Source: Phylloscopus collybita
Taxonomy: Eukaryota; Chordata; Aves; Passeriformes; Phylloscopidae
Assembly (NCBI GenBank): GCA_027886175.1
Contig: JAJNNQ010000008.1
Location: 1,980,501-2,044,500 of the forward strand
Direction of reading: 5' to 3'
DNA length: 64,000 nucleotides
The translations under genes were made by a program, and so were the position numbers. Below are positions 23,550 through 34,414 of this stretch, one piece after another. Position 1 is the stretch's first letter. Each line of letters opens with the position of its first letter. A model generated the notes under the pieces. That model did not search any database. It saw only the letters and a list, made by a program, of their open reading frames with translations, and was not told the origin of the DNA.

Positions 23550-23960
23550 GCAATCAGAAAGAAGATTGTTCAAGAAAAGGCACTAATTAACATTTTATTG
23601 TTATAATTATTCCCATCATATTCCCCCTGCTATACAGGTCCTCTCTTTCATCATTTATTACGGTGATGTAACTATACAACAGGGCTTGTGTACAAGACAA
23701 AGACAAAGCTGAAGGCTTAATTCAGCATCGCAAGCGTGATGAAAGGAACAAAGGATGATGCAGCTATGCCCTGATCCGGCAAATACTTATGCACATGGAT
23801 AACTTCACTGCCAGGAGTGTTTCTGCTGGCAGTAACTGTGCACTAAAGTGTCAGCAGACTTTAAGTCATAGGGCCCGATTTAAGCTCTGCCCGAGCCGGT
23901 GCACAAACTCTGACACGTTTCAGCAGGGACTTTGCCAGTACTTACTTAGGGAAGCATTTT
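23550..23960. promoter_or_regulatory. Candidate conserved noncoding regulatory element
   Basis: Complex unique sequence with clustered motifs: CACTAATTAACATTTTATTG near 23581-23602, ATTATTACGGTGATGTAAC near 23656, tandem SOX/TCF-like GACAAAGACAAAG near 23696, and GAACAAAGGATGATG near 23746. It contains no simple repeat or recognised transposon. Enhancer character is inferred from motif texture only. Confidence 0.28.
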
Positions 23961-23984
23961 AGCGCTGCTGGGTTTACTTGCAAC

Positions 23985-24200
23985 CTAATCCTGAGCACGC
24001 AGAGGCTTTCCCGGGCTCCGAGCACACGCTCCAGCCAGCAGACGCGACAGTGATTGATGACTTGATCCAGGGCTGTTCTGTGCAGTCACCTCCGGCGGGC
24101 ACTGCCAGGTGCAGCAGCGCAGCTCAGCTCGGCAGCGCCGGGAGAGCAGCCGGGCACCGCGCTGGCCCCGGGGCAGGGATGCCCGGGGATGCTCTGCCTC
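23985..24200. other. GC-rich, CpG-containing patch
   Basis: Notably richer in CpG than its surroundings, for example GCAGCGCCGGGAGAGCAGCC and ACCGCGCTGGCCCCGGGG. It is short for a classical CpG island. Open frames of 147 (plus) and 112 (minus) codons cross it but seem to reflect the scarcity of stop codons in GC-rich DNA. It could be a minor promoter or simply a GC-rich regulatory patch beside the element at 23550-23960. Confidence 0.4.
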
Positions 24201-24961
24201 CCTTGCTTTTTGTCCCGGTCTTCTCCAGAAATGATGTCTATGGTGAAGGAAACTCCCAGGGACGACAATCCCATGCCAGACAGGCATTTTTTCAACCCTG
24301 CGGGGGACATTTCTACACTTCAATTAGCCCCTTAATTGAGCTATTTCGCAGGGGAGGGCTCAAGGGATCTGAACACCTATTTCCTCGAAGTTTAACTACC
24401 ACCAAATCTGAAGTCCCTTAAATAGGAACAAATATATAGTGTCTCCAAAAACTTTGTCACAGTGAACCCCCCAATATTTTCCTGCCACAGTAACATTAGT
24501 AGCATCAAACTGTGCTATAAAGAATATTCAATTATAACTGAGTTTTGATTTCATGATTTATTTTAAAATGTATTTTTAGGCAAAACAGTGTGCATTCCCT
24601 CCAACTACTTCTAAAGCAAAGAGCTAGTTGAGTTTTCAGGCCAAATATTATGGACCCAATTCTCTCTTTGTGTCAAGTTTAAAGATAGTACAATCACAAT
24701 GCTTCAGTGATATAAATTTATAGGGGAATGAGGACAATATTAAATCTGTCCTTAAAACTATAACAGGATGTGTACCTCACTTACAATATAAATATAAAGT
24801 AAATATATCAAGGGGATATCTGGAAGTTTGAGGCCTAAGTTCAACTGGACTTTGCAGCCAGGGCTGTTACAGGGCTGAGTGCAGACCTCAGCCCTGCCTG
24901 TCCTCCAGTCTCTCTTGCAGAGCAGGTGATGGATGTGCAGGAGACAACAACCCTAAAGGGA
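24201..24961. other. Noncoding AT-rich stretch, nothing recognised
   Basis: Unique AT-rich sequence without supported genes. Several ATATAAATA-type words occur at 24780-24810, too common in AT-rich DNA to call promoters. Confidence 0.5.
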
Positions 24962-25085
24962 ATTATAGGCTGGTTTGGGTTGCAAAGGACCAGTTCCAAC
25001 TCCCTGCATCCAGTTCCAACTCCCTGCCATGGGCAGGGACACCTTCCACTAGACCTGGTTCCTCAAGTAAAACATCTCCTTCGGA
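24962..25085 (-). mobile_element. CR1 LINE 3' end, antisense, avian type
   Basis: The plus strand shows the reverse complement of the well-known avian CR1 3' end: ATTATAGGCTGGTTTGGGTT, GCAAAGGACC, AGTTCCAACTCCCTGC, CATGGGCAGGGACACCTTCC, ACTAGACCTGGTTCCTCAAG. The copy is short and truncated, the usual state for CR1. The octamer repeats at the extreme 3' end are degenerate. A 20-bp internal tandem duplication is present (24990-25029). Element sense is the minus strand. This is the strongest single sign that the DNA is from a bird. Confidence 0.9.
24990..25029 (+). repeat. 20-bp tandem duplication inside the CR1 end
   Basis: CCAGTTCCAACTCCCTGC occurs at 24990-25007 and again at 25010-25027 with a 20-base period. 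The CR1 consensus has this segment once, so this copy gained a duplication after insertion or came from a duplicated source copy. Confidence 0.88.
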
Positions 25086-27599
25086 GCCAGCACCCCAACC
25101 TACACCAAACCAAATTACACAGAGAATTCAGGTGATGAAAACCAACCCTTCACAAATGTCTGTGTGACTGCCTCAGCAAGTGCACTGTGCTGAGGTCCTT
25201 GGTGTTCTCTGGGTGTAATATTTCTTTCTGGTCCTTCCCACAGCAGTAGGACTGTGACTATAACCCTAAACCTGAGCTGTGACTCTTGGGTTGAGCTTTT
25301 CTTTAGAATAATTCCAGCAAATGTTGTCAAAGCCAGAATTAGCACAGCTATGGGGCCTCTGCAAGTAACTGCCACAGTGAAGCTGAGAGGCTTTTTTATG
25401 ATTCTTCAGTAAACCAGACCAACCATGCATTGAAAGTCATCCCAAAGGCAAATTATCTTTACGATCAAGGGACTTCAGTTGTTCTGGGCAGTTTTCCATC
25501 AGGGCCTTACAGGGAAAGCTGCTGCAACATCTCACTTCTCTGTGGGATGACTGGACACAAGTAATAAACACCCAAGACTGGTGTTTGGCCTGATTTTCAT
25601 CTCCTGCCTCCTGGTTGAAATAAATGTGCTGTCACATGATAGGAGTAGCCCATGAGACTTACGTATTATTATATCCAACTTGAAAATTAACTCTAATGCG
25701 AGTTGCACACAACACCAGTGAAAGTAACCATTAATTGTTAATATAAACTATTAATGAAACACCAGGATGAAGGTCAAAGTGCATGACTGAAACCTTCCAG
25801 CAAATGAAAAGATTATTTTGCCTCTTGCTGAGCATAATTATCATCAGAATTTCATCGACTTTCTGATCAAACCACTTCCCTCTGCACTGACCTGTTCCAC
25901 CACTGCGGTAAATCTGCTTGCCAGAACGGGTATTTGCTTTTCCTTGTCCACCAAGGTTTTTATTAGCACAGGAGATGTCTGTGAGAGCAGAGAGCTGGCA
26001 CCCTTTTGCCTTTGTTCCTATGGGAGCTTTCCCCCCACCCCTTTCCATTGTCCATTACTCACAATAAATTTGCATTGACCTGGCTCCCCATAAATTATCC
26101 TGTCTCCTGCTGGTACGTCCTTTAAGTGTCCTGGTTCACATGTCACAGGGCCATGACGTGGTGGACACACCTGAGGGCAAGCAGCCTGGAGTGAGAGCAG
26201 GCCCCTTCCCACTTTATACAGGTCAAAACATCAGGGAGATGACAAGTTGGGGGGGATGTTTTGGAATGACTGTCAGTTTTTCCTTCTCCTGAGTATGACA
26301 GTGGGATCAGTCTCCCCCCAGCAATTTTACTTCAGTAATTTCTCATACAGGCTTAGACTGCTCAGGTACTTTCTGCTCAATTTTTATTTATTTTTTTCTA
26401 CACACATACAAAAGAAGTCTTTCCCCAGAGAAGAGTTTATACACTTTCTTTTTCCATTGGAAACAGAAATACTAGCAAGTGAAAAAGACTGAGTCTGAGG
26501 GTAGAAATATCCTCGTGGGTTTTGTTTCTGACAAACCCTAAAAAAAATTCAGGCGTGAAAGAAAGATGCTCTTTGTGAACATTAGTTACTTTGAGGAAAT
26601 CTCAGAAGTGCTGATCTGACTCAAGATTGCTTAGCAGTAACATCTCTGGCTCAAAGGTTTGCTGTTACCATCCTTGCCCAAGCTTCAGGTTTACTTGGAG
26701 GTGGACTCCAGGGCCATTGACTTTACCCTACCTGCCTTCTCCATGCCCTGCTGGGCAGAGTTTTTGGCAGAAGTGGAGCATTTGGCTCTGTGACCACCCA
26801 ACAGCGCTTGCCAGGGGTGTGGGGATTGCAGGGGACAGGGTAAGGCCATGCTGGGTGGGGGGCAACCACACCATCCCTGCCAAGCCAGGCTGAGATAGCA
26901 GCCAGGACTCAGAGCTCAGAGTTACAGTCCTTGTTAAACCCATTCCTGCATTTGGATAAATTTTTAGTCCTTTTTTTTGAGTTTCCTAAGAGAGCAGAAG
27001 CCTTGGGATCAGTCAGTCCCAACAGCAGGGGTAGGTGTTGCTCTTGAGCAACGTCACAGTTGTGGGTGGGTAGAGATAGACCCGAGCTGGATGGGAGCTG
27101 TATGAAGTCTAAATGCTTAGTAAATAGAAGATCCTATGGCTGAGATTTATTGAACCAGTTGGTTATGTTGGTGAAGACTTCAGCAGGGCCTGCCGACCCA
27201 ATTAATCATAATACATGATATAGTGCCAGTGGACTGCTCAGAGCCTTATGCATGTTTCTGTTTGCAGGTTATCTGTAGAGTTACCTGATTCTCTGTGAGG
27301 AGCATGACCCATCTGCATGGATCTTTCTTGGTTTGGTTTCTTTTTATTTTTACTCTGTATGCTTTTCTTTTCTTTTTAAAGGAAGCAAGAGTACAACCCT
27401 TGGGTTGCCTTTACCAGGGGAAAATACTGTGCCGTTTCTGTTAGCATGGGCATGTGTAAGTTGCTCCTTTGAAGAGAAGGTCCTAATATGTTAAGGTATG
27501 CCAGGCTGTGACAAGCTGAAATCTCAGCTGAAGAGCCCTGTCAGATCTGTTCTCTCATCCATGCCCTCCCTCCGTTCAGACCCTGACCTTCCCCATCAG
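25086..27599. other. Noncoding stretch, nothing recognised
   Basis: No supported gene, RNA gene or clear mobile element. Open frames up to 105 codons (25731-26048, minus) lack domains. The section 26700-26900 is G/C-richer. Confidence 0.55.
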
Positions 27600-27930
27600 A
27601 TAAGCAGCACAGATCTCGGCCCTGTTCCCTCTGCAGTCTCAGCTCATTAAAAATTCATTGCCTAAAGTGAATCTATTCTGTTGCTGCTGAAGTGTTATTT
27701 ACCTCGGCCCGGATTTCCTCAGGTTCTGACAATTAAAGAGGGTCCAAGGAGAGAGCTGAGTCACGAGATTAAGACTTGGGCAATAATTCTCTTGTAGCCA
27801 GAGATGATCATGTAAAGCCATAATTTCCCAGCTGCATTTTGGTTCCTCTTCAGTGCTTCATTAAAGGTGGTGACTCAACAGAAAGGACTGAGGCACAGGT
27901 TAACAAGAATCCCTCCTTTTGTGGGATTAG
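27600..27930. promoter_or_regulatory. Candidate regulatory element with two AP-1-type sites
   Basis: Complex sequence containing TGAGTCA (27757-27763) and TGACTCA (27871-27877), both AP-1/MAF-type cores, together with CTCATTAAAAATTCATTG near 27643 and GACAATTAAAG near 27728 (homeodomain-like). There are no simple repeats or recognised transposons. Enhancer function is inferred only from motif grouping. Confidence 0.28.
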
Positions 27931-29799
27931 AGCCTAGCATAGCCAGGCTCTTTCAAAGGCAGGAGATGTTGTCAAGCATCATTAGGAAGCTGTTTTAAAC
28001 AAGAGTCATAAAGCACCCTTTGCGGTCAGACGAATTTATTAGAGAGGCGAGTGAGTGGAGGCAAACGGGGTAGGAGAGAAAGAGATGAACAATTTGCACG
28101 GCACTGATAACAAAGCAGTTCACCAGATCCAGAGCTGCTACCATTAGAACAACTTAAAAGGATTTTGCAAAAATCCCAGGGTGTTTTTCGTTCTGGATGA
28201 AAGCGGAGACTTTGTGGATGGTGCTGGCAGACAACGGCAAGTCTTGAAATCAAGGTTTGTGTGCAGGTTAACTGTTTCCCGGCCTCGTGGTTATTCCTTC
28301 CAACAAGTGAGAATGAGAAGAAACTGGCCTCTTGTTGTGCCCCAGTGATCCTGAAAACCCCCAGAGCTCCAGCTTGGATGGCCTTTCACAAAAGCCAAGC
28401 AGCTGGGGGAAGAATCTGGGGCTTTTCTGCAGGGAGCCCTGGGGTAGGAATATAACCTGGCTTCCTTTGGGAAGGTGCAGTAATTTCTCAGACAATTTCT
28501 GCAAGTGTTCTCCAGCAATGTGCAGTCTGAAGGGCTGTTGGAGAGACTTCAGACATTATTGGATCTTTGATAGTGTCTGGTTTTGGAAAGAGAGCAAATG
28601 CTCTTCTTGGGTTTGATATGGGGGAGAAAAGAGGGAAAGAGGGAAATGAAAGAGGAACAGATGAATAAAAGCTACTTGTTTGGAAGTAGGTAAGCAGCTT
28701 TATTATACAGTTAGCGTGATGGACTATGTACTGTGTTTGTTTATTGAACCAACGGCATAAATCTAAATGAACCAGTAGCTCAAATGTAAACCAGCTGTGG
28801 CTGAAGGTAGAGGAATGCCAGATACTAATCATCCAGACAGCACCAGTCCTGGCCATGGGGTTTCCTCCCACCCTCGTCATTGTTGAGAAATGTGCAGTAA
28901 AATCCCATTTTCTTTGTGAGATGCTTGGGCCACACAAGCCCAGGCTCTGGCAGGCTGGTGTGAGCCCTGTGGAGCCCTGTGGCTCCTGTGTGTATAAATG
29001 CTTTGCTGCCCAGGGGAAGGACAGAGGCTGGCTGTGGGACAGACAGGGCAGGAGTTTGGATGGGCTGTTGTTTCTGGAGTGGCTCCTTCCACTCTGTTTA
29101 GAGGGTTTTTGCTAGAGCATGTTTGGAAAGAAGCGATGCTAATGTTGCAGAGACAAAGGAGCAGGGTAATCACACTGTCTCTTTAGAGATGAAGGGTGGC
29201 TGTTCATCAGGAGGGAGGCACTTTGGAGTGGAAAACCGTGGTCAAAAGTACATCTCCTGGCTAGGAAGGGGTTTTTATTTTGTATTCAATTATTCATATG
29301 TGTTAGCTGGTTTGCAGATGAAGCTGCATCTCCTCCTTCCTCCCCTCCCTCCTTCCCTCCTGCCAGTGCACACCAGGAGTCTGCAGTGTGGGGTCGGGAG
29401 CTGGGAGTGCCCTGGCTGCTGTTCTATGCTGGGATGCTCTTGGACAAAAAGGATGTGGAAACAGAGGTATCCAAATTTTGGATCCCTAATTCCTTTCAGG
29501 GTTCTCCCTCTTCACATTCTTCCATTGCATTTGCATTTCTCCACCAGAAACCTTTCTTCCTCTCCTCACTCCAGAGTCCTTCGCAGGGAATTCCCGGGTG
29601 GGTGCTCACAGATGCAAACGGCCCCTTTTCCTGGGCGGCAGCAGAGGGAAACAGCGCACGGCTTTGCACAGGGGGCCCTGGCAGGGCCAGGGAGGGGACC
29701 CGGAGCATTGTCTGGATATAATTTAGGCACTATAAACACAGGCAGCAAGGGGTCACGCTTTCTATTCTCATTGTACCCCCTGCAATGTCTCTGCTAACT
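27931..29799. other. Noncoding stretch with the longest open frame, no supported gene
   Basis: Contains the longest stop-free frame in the window (29123-29797, plus, 224 codons). Its translation includes a Leu/Pro/Ser-rich run over a pyrimidine tract (about 29335-29362) and no recognisable domain. No splice or initiation context stands out. A GA-rich tract lies at 28620-28660. Confidence 0.5.
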
Positions 29800-30015
29800 G
29801 GTGCATACAACTTGAACTCTTGTAAAAATTAGCAGAGAGCACAGCGCCGGTGACAGAAAGCTGAACTTTTCCAACAGCAGGCTCCCAATCCGCCGTGCGC
29901 GCTGAATCCACTTAAAACTTTAAAGAGACAGCCTGCTTCCTATTCTTCCCACCGCTTCGTTTGGAAATGACTGCAGTACTAATTAAAAGCAAATTGTTTA
30001 ATCTGGTTGCGTCAG
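29800..30015. promoter_or_regulatory. Candidate regulatory element beside a GC-rich patch
   Basis: Unique, complex sequence with CAGTACTAATTAAAAGC near 29973 (homeodomain core) and ACTTTAAAGAGACAGCC near 29916. It passes directly into the CpG-rich patch at 30020. The combination resembles a developmental enhancer or distal promoter, but conservation was not tested. Confidence 0.28.
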
Positions 30016-30019
30016 GAAG

Positions 30020-30104
30020 GGAGGCTCTCTCTGGAGCGGGTGCCTGCTGCCAAGGGCCCGGCAGCGCGGGACCCCCGCGGGCGGCGGAGCCGAGCCAGCG
30101 CCAC
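30020..30104. other. CpG-rich patch, part 1
   Basis: Dense CpG, for example GCAGCGCGGGACCCCCGCGG followed by GCGGCGGAGCCGAGCC. It abuts the tetranucleotide array. With part 2 (30370-30480) it forms one GC-rich zone split by the array. Confidence 0.6.
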
Positions 30105-30303
30105 TCCATCCATCCATCCGTCCGTCCATCCATCCATCCATCCATCCATCTATCCATCTGTCCGTCCATCCATCCATCCATCCATCCATCTATCCATCTA
30201 TCCATCTGTCCGTCCATCCATCCATCCATCTATCCATCTGTCCGTCCATCCATCTATCCATCCATCCATCCATCCATCCATCCATCCATCCATCCATCCA
30301 TCC
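30105..30303 (+). repeat. Complex TCCA tetranucleotide array, about 199 bases
   Basis: Built on TCCA with variant units TCCG, TCTA and TCTG. The variant string TCTATCCATCTGTCCG recurs exactly at 30149, 30197 and 30229, at spacings of 48 and 32 bases, both multiples of 16. This shows that 16-base blocks, not only single units, have been duplicated. The last 50 or so bases are pure TCCA. The array reads as repeated Ser-Ile-His-Pro (plus) or Met-Asp-Gly-Trp (minus) in spurious frames of up to 189 codons. Confidence 0.95.
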
Positions 30304-30480
30304 CCGCACCGGGCTGGCAGTGCCCACGCCTGCCATCTCGGGCCTTGTGCTGGCTCCTCATGGAATAATCCCAATGGCCTTGGCCAGGGAGCCGCCGGAT
30401 GCCGGGCTGTGGCGGTGAGGTGTGTTCCTCCCCCCGGCGTTACCGAGGAACGCAGCGCTCGCCCGTTCCAGGCTCAGCCA
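30304..30480. other. CpG-rich patch, part 2
   Basis: Contains GAGCCGCCGGATGCCGGGCT, CCCCCGGCGTTACCGAGG and AACGCAGCGCTCGCCCG. CpG is well above the surroundings. It could mark an unannotated transcription start or simply an unmethylated regulatory zone. Confidence 0.5.
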
Positions 30481-30741
30481 GGAGCACCGGCGGATTCAAG
30501 GCTCAGACCCCAGAGCTGGTCTGAAATCTACCGGGAACAACAAGTGCTGCATCCCCAGATATCCCGTCCGTCCTAGGGCTCAGCAGAGCATACTCCTCGC
30601 CCCTGCATGCACCAAAGCTTCCAGCTGAAGCGCTTTTCCTCACATGGAGAAGCACTATTTATTTATTATTATTTTTTTTTCTGATGTTCATATCAGCCTG
30701 CACTAATGATTTCATATGGCCTCAGCATAATAGAATAAGAC

Positions 30742-30761
30742 TTTTTTTTTTTTTTTTTTTT
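30742..30761 (+). repeat. Poly(T) run, 20 bases
   Basis: Uninterrupted T20 followed by CCCC. No linked retrocopy is recognised. Confidence 0.9.
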
Positions 30762-32184
30762 CCCCAAGTTTACATTTGCACGCAAGGATGTGTAACAACA
30801 CAGAGAATTGATTTCTTCCCCTGTATTATCTTTGGACAACATGCATACCATCTCTGCTGGCTAACAAAGAAATAGGAAACCTCTCTTCTTTTGCTTCAGG
30901 ATACCCATATGACACCCTGTTCCTGTATTTATTCTAAAGCAGCTGGGCATTGATAGCAAATTAACTAAAAGCCATAGAAGAAATCCATACCCATTTTCCT
31001 CCCTACCATGTGTAAGGAGAATGAGTACAATGCACCTTTTTTTAGCAAGATTTTTATTGAGTTAGATAATATGTCAATGGTTTTAAATTTAAGTCAATTG
31101 CAGCAAGGCCACATTTTTCCTGTAGCAGGCCGGAAAAGAACAGTGAATAGAGAAAATTTAAGTCACTGCGGATTGGAGTGAGGTTTGCTGCATTCAGCTA
31201 AAGTCCAGTGAAAATTGGTGGCATTTTGCATCAATTAATAAAGTGTTTCACTAAGGCAGGGAGCTGGTATGAGTGGGTAGGGTGGTTGGGTGCAGGTGCT
31301 GCCTCTTCTCTGTCAGATCCCTGTAGGGAGGTGCCTTCAGGCTGATGAGTGCTGTCCCATATATATACCTGATTTTGAGTTTGGGTGACAGCTGAGCCTT
31401 GGCACACAATGCCCTCAATCTCTTCATGTCATCATCTTGAAGGAAGGATTTGCCTCCCCAGTGGCAAACAGGGCAGCAATATTCTGGATTTTAGTGTTGT
31501 ATGAAGAGCACTCCAAGTTTCCATTCCATCTCTGTGGGGAGGCCTGGGGTGTGCTCAGCACAGGACATGGTGGGGCTCCCCTGGAGCTTCCCAGCCCAGC
31601 TGGCCCAGGAAGGACAGATGGCATCAGGAATCACACCTTTGAGGTAGGAAGCTGCTGTTTGGAATACCAAACCAATGTTCTGACACATGAAACCTGCACT
31701 ACCAGGCCCTTTTAGTGAGAGCTCCCAAGTGCAAATCAGAGGAAGGTGGCTTCCCAGCAGTTCCTTGCTCAAAAGGCTTTGTTGATTGCCAGTGGAGCAC
31801 GGCACACTGCAGCAGACCTGGCATGGCTGTAAAGGCAGGGCTGCTGTTCCCAAAGCAGGTGCTGTGTGTGGCAGGGCAGGTCTCCAGAGCTGCTGTGGTG
31901 GCCAGGCTCCTACGTGCCCTCTGCCAAAAGACTGCTGGGTAAGACCAATTTTTGGCTGCTTCTTTTGCTGTAAGAGGATGAAGACAGCTAAACTGCTTTG
32001 CACTGTGACAAGCTTTGCAAAATGGTGCTGTGGCTGTGCCAAGGGGTCTCCAGGGCACAGCCCATGTGGGTGTCACTCCAGTGGTGTGACTGACACGCTC
32101 TGAGCTGGATCCTGCAGCAGCTTTGTGCTGCTGGGATTCCCTTCGCCTCGGTGTTATTTTAATTTACAACAGCGTAAATTCAAG
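30762..32184. other. Noncoding stretch, nothing recognised
   Basis: The GC-richer part 31430-32100 has a 183-codon minus-strand frame (31491-32042) and overlapping plus frames. None has a known domain, and stop scarcity explains them. A CATATATATACC word lies near 31358, TATA-like but unsupported as a promoter. Confidence 0.5.
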
Positions 32185-32242
32185 CCTGACCTCACTTCGT
32201 GGCTTGGTGTGTTTTTCTCATTCCCTGTGTAAAATGGAGATC
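32185..32242 (+). mobile_element. Possible MIR fragment, sense
   Basis: The text CCTGACCTCACTTCGTGGC ... GTTTTTCTCATTCCCTGTGT AAAATGGAGA resembles the MIR stretch that normally reads tgtgacctt...cctcagtttcctcatctgtaaaatgggga. The best part is CTCATTCCCTGTGTAAAATG. Short and diverged, so a chance match is possible. Confidence 0.33.
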
Positions 32243-34395
32243 TGTTCAGGAATTTGGTGGCTGTAAGTCTGGTGTCCAGCTGTTTTACACAATATCTCTG
32301 GTAGAAAGGCTGAGCATCGTGGATTTTGCTGTCTGCACCTCTTAGCAGAGGAAGTATTAGTTTTAATGGGTAGCAGCCTATGAAATAATAACTGTGTCTT
32401 CATTTATTTGAGTGCTGCAGCATCCTAATTAGGCTTAACAATATTATAAAGCATGTAACGTGAACCAAATCAGATATTTTGCTGGTTTCAAGGCTTCTAC
32501 CTAATAAACCTGAAGCCTCCCCTGTTTAAATGTCTATCCAGGAGGGCTGAAGTCGAAGCAATGTTAAAACCATTGTAAGAGGGAGGGAGGGAAATGAGGA
32601 TTATATATAGACTCCCTAGAATTGAGTCCTTGGTTATTACATTGTGTGTTATTTATACTCCCCTGTTATAATTCTGTTTTACACTCCTCTTTTAGTATCT
32701 GTGCTCCCACTTTTGTGGGTCACTGTATATCCACTGTACACTACCCTGTGAGCACTTGTAAATGCACTGACTCCCACAATTATAATTTTTTTCATTCCAA
32801 AAGAATCCACAGCAGAGGTAATGATTTTTTTTTTCTTATTTTTCTGCATTTCACATCTTTAAACAGCAACTTGGTGACAGTATCTGCCTCAAACTTTCCA
32901 GAACTCTGCCATAAAGCCAAGATAGCCTATTACTGTTATAGATTTTATGTTCACTCTGTTTGCTTTGAAAGGGTGTGCGGACATGTATGCACAATGTGTC
33001 ATTATTAGAAATTCTCTCCTGCGTTTGTAAAGCCCCAGACTTTTGTCTGTTTAGTGATATATCATGGAAACAGAGCAAACCATTGCCTCGTGCATGAATG
33101 ACCCTGTAGTGTTTGTGCTGATCTTTATATGTTTTTTCAACACGTGAAAAGAGGAGGCTGTGAAGTGATATTTTTCATTTCCTGATAATTGTAGTAGGCA
33201 GTTACCCAGAGTGAATGAAGTGAGCTGTGCTTCAAATGTGCATTTTCTGTTCAGATACAATCTTTCATAGCATTAGAATGGGGCATTGCTGCATTAAATG
33301 TTGCTGTTGTAGATGGCAAATGTGGAGTCCTCAGTGCTGATAAAGAGCAGGGAGCCCATGAAGTGCACAATGCAGGGACTGCAGAGGAGAAAACAGATGC
33401 ACAGGAACAGAGGAATTATTGCAGTGCTTTGTGATGATACAGAGTAAGCAAATGAAGGGACTATTTGTGATTGTCTTGTGTAGAGGGTGACAGGATGGGT
33501 ACCTCTGAGTTTTTCTGTTTTTATTCAAATACTGCTGATTCCCAGACCCAAAAGGAAATGGAGTTGAGGCAATGTGGGTGACCAGCAATATTAATTACTA
33601 AAATACTGCTTTTTGAGCAGTCTGACTAAAGACAAATTGAGGACTCACCCAGAAATTCCATCATTTCACGAGGTCGAGAAATGAGGATCTTTTATGGGAA
33701 AGGTGGGACAATCTCTGCCTTGACTCACTAGAGATAAAATATAATACTAAAAAAGGTGTGTAAGACCCTCAGTGGGTACAGGCTGGTTTAACTCATCTCA
33801 AAGGCAGTGCATCAGCTTATATCAGCTAAATACTCTGGTTTCAGCAAAAGTTAGATTGAGAACTTCCTGAAAGAGCCTCCTCTGAGAGTTAGAGTATCAA
33901 TTCCTATGTTTGTTAAAGGACCCAGACCTTGAGTTGCCTCTCAATCTGGCAAGTTTAACACTTCTGCTCAGGATTTTTACTTCCAGGGCTTGACACAGCC
34001 TTTCACCCTGAGGTTCCCTGGCAGGAGCAGTGTCCACTTCCTTGCTCATTTCTTTCTGCAGGAAGCTTGCTGCAGTGCCATGCTCTGGCTGGCACATCCT
34101 GCTGCTTATCCCAGGCTCCCTTCCACCCCAGCTTCCCAAGTGCACTTTGTGTCCCCTTGTGCCATTTTTATTTTTCACATACTTTTATGTAAAAATAACA
34201 CTACCAGCCATCCCAGAACTCTGATCCACATCTATAGATGCTACAGCTGGCTGATCAATTTTATTGATTTCTTTCAAGTGCCTCTGTCAAAATGATCACA
34301 CAATGCTAGACTGTTTTCCAAACCTGCAGGTTTTGTATCTCTACAAGTCTCCTCCTTTTTAATATTTTTAATGGTGTCATCTGCATTTGTTTTAC
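32243..34395. other. Noncoding stretch, nothing recognised
   Basis: AT-rich, no supported gene. Short open frames (up to 128 codons at 32622-33008, plus) have no domain. A GGGA-type run occurs at 32580-32592. Confidence 0.55.
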
Positions 34396-34414
34396 TTTTT
34401 TTTTTTTTTTTTTT
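34396..34414 (+). repeat. Poly(T) run, 19 bases
   Basis: Uninterrupted T19. Simple mononucleotide repeat. Confidence 0.9.

Noticed and set aside
29123..29797. Longest open frame (224 codons, plus) as a gene
   Set aside because: No recognisable domain, low-complexity Leu/Pro/Ser runs over a pyrimidine tract, other frames open nearby, and no promoter or splice support.
29912..30576. Repetitive Ser-Ile-His-Pro and Met-Asp-Gly-Trp open frames
   Set aside because: Direct translation of the TCCA tetranucleotide array.
31354..31372. TATA-box promoter at CATATATATACC
   Set aside because: Such AT words are frequent in this DNA, and there is no supporting start-site, exon or CpG context.
31491..32042. 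183-codon minus-strand frame as a gene
   Set aside because: GC-richer DNA with few stops; several overlapping frames on both strands and no domain.
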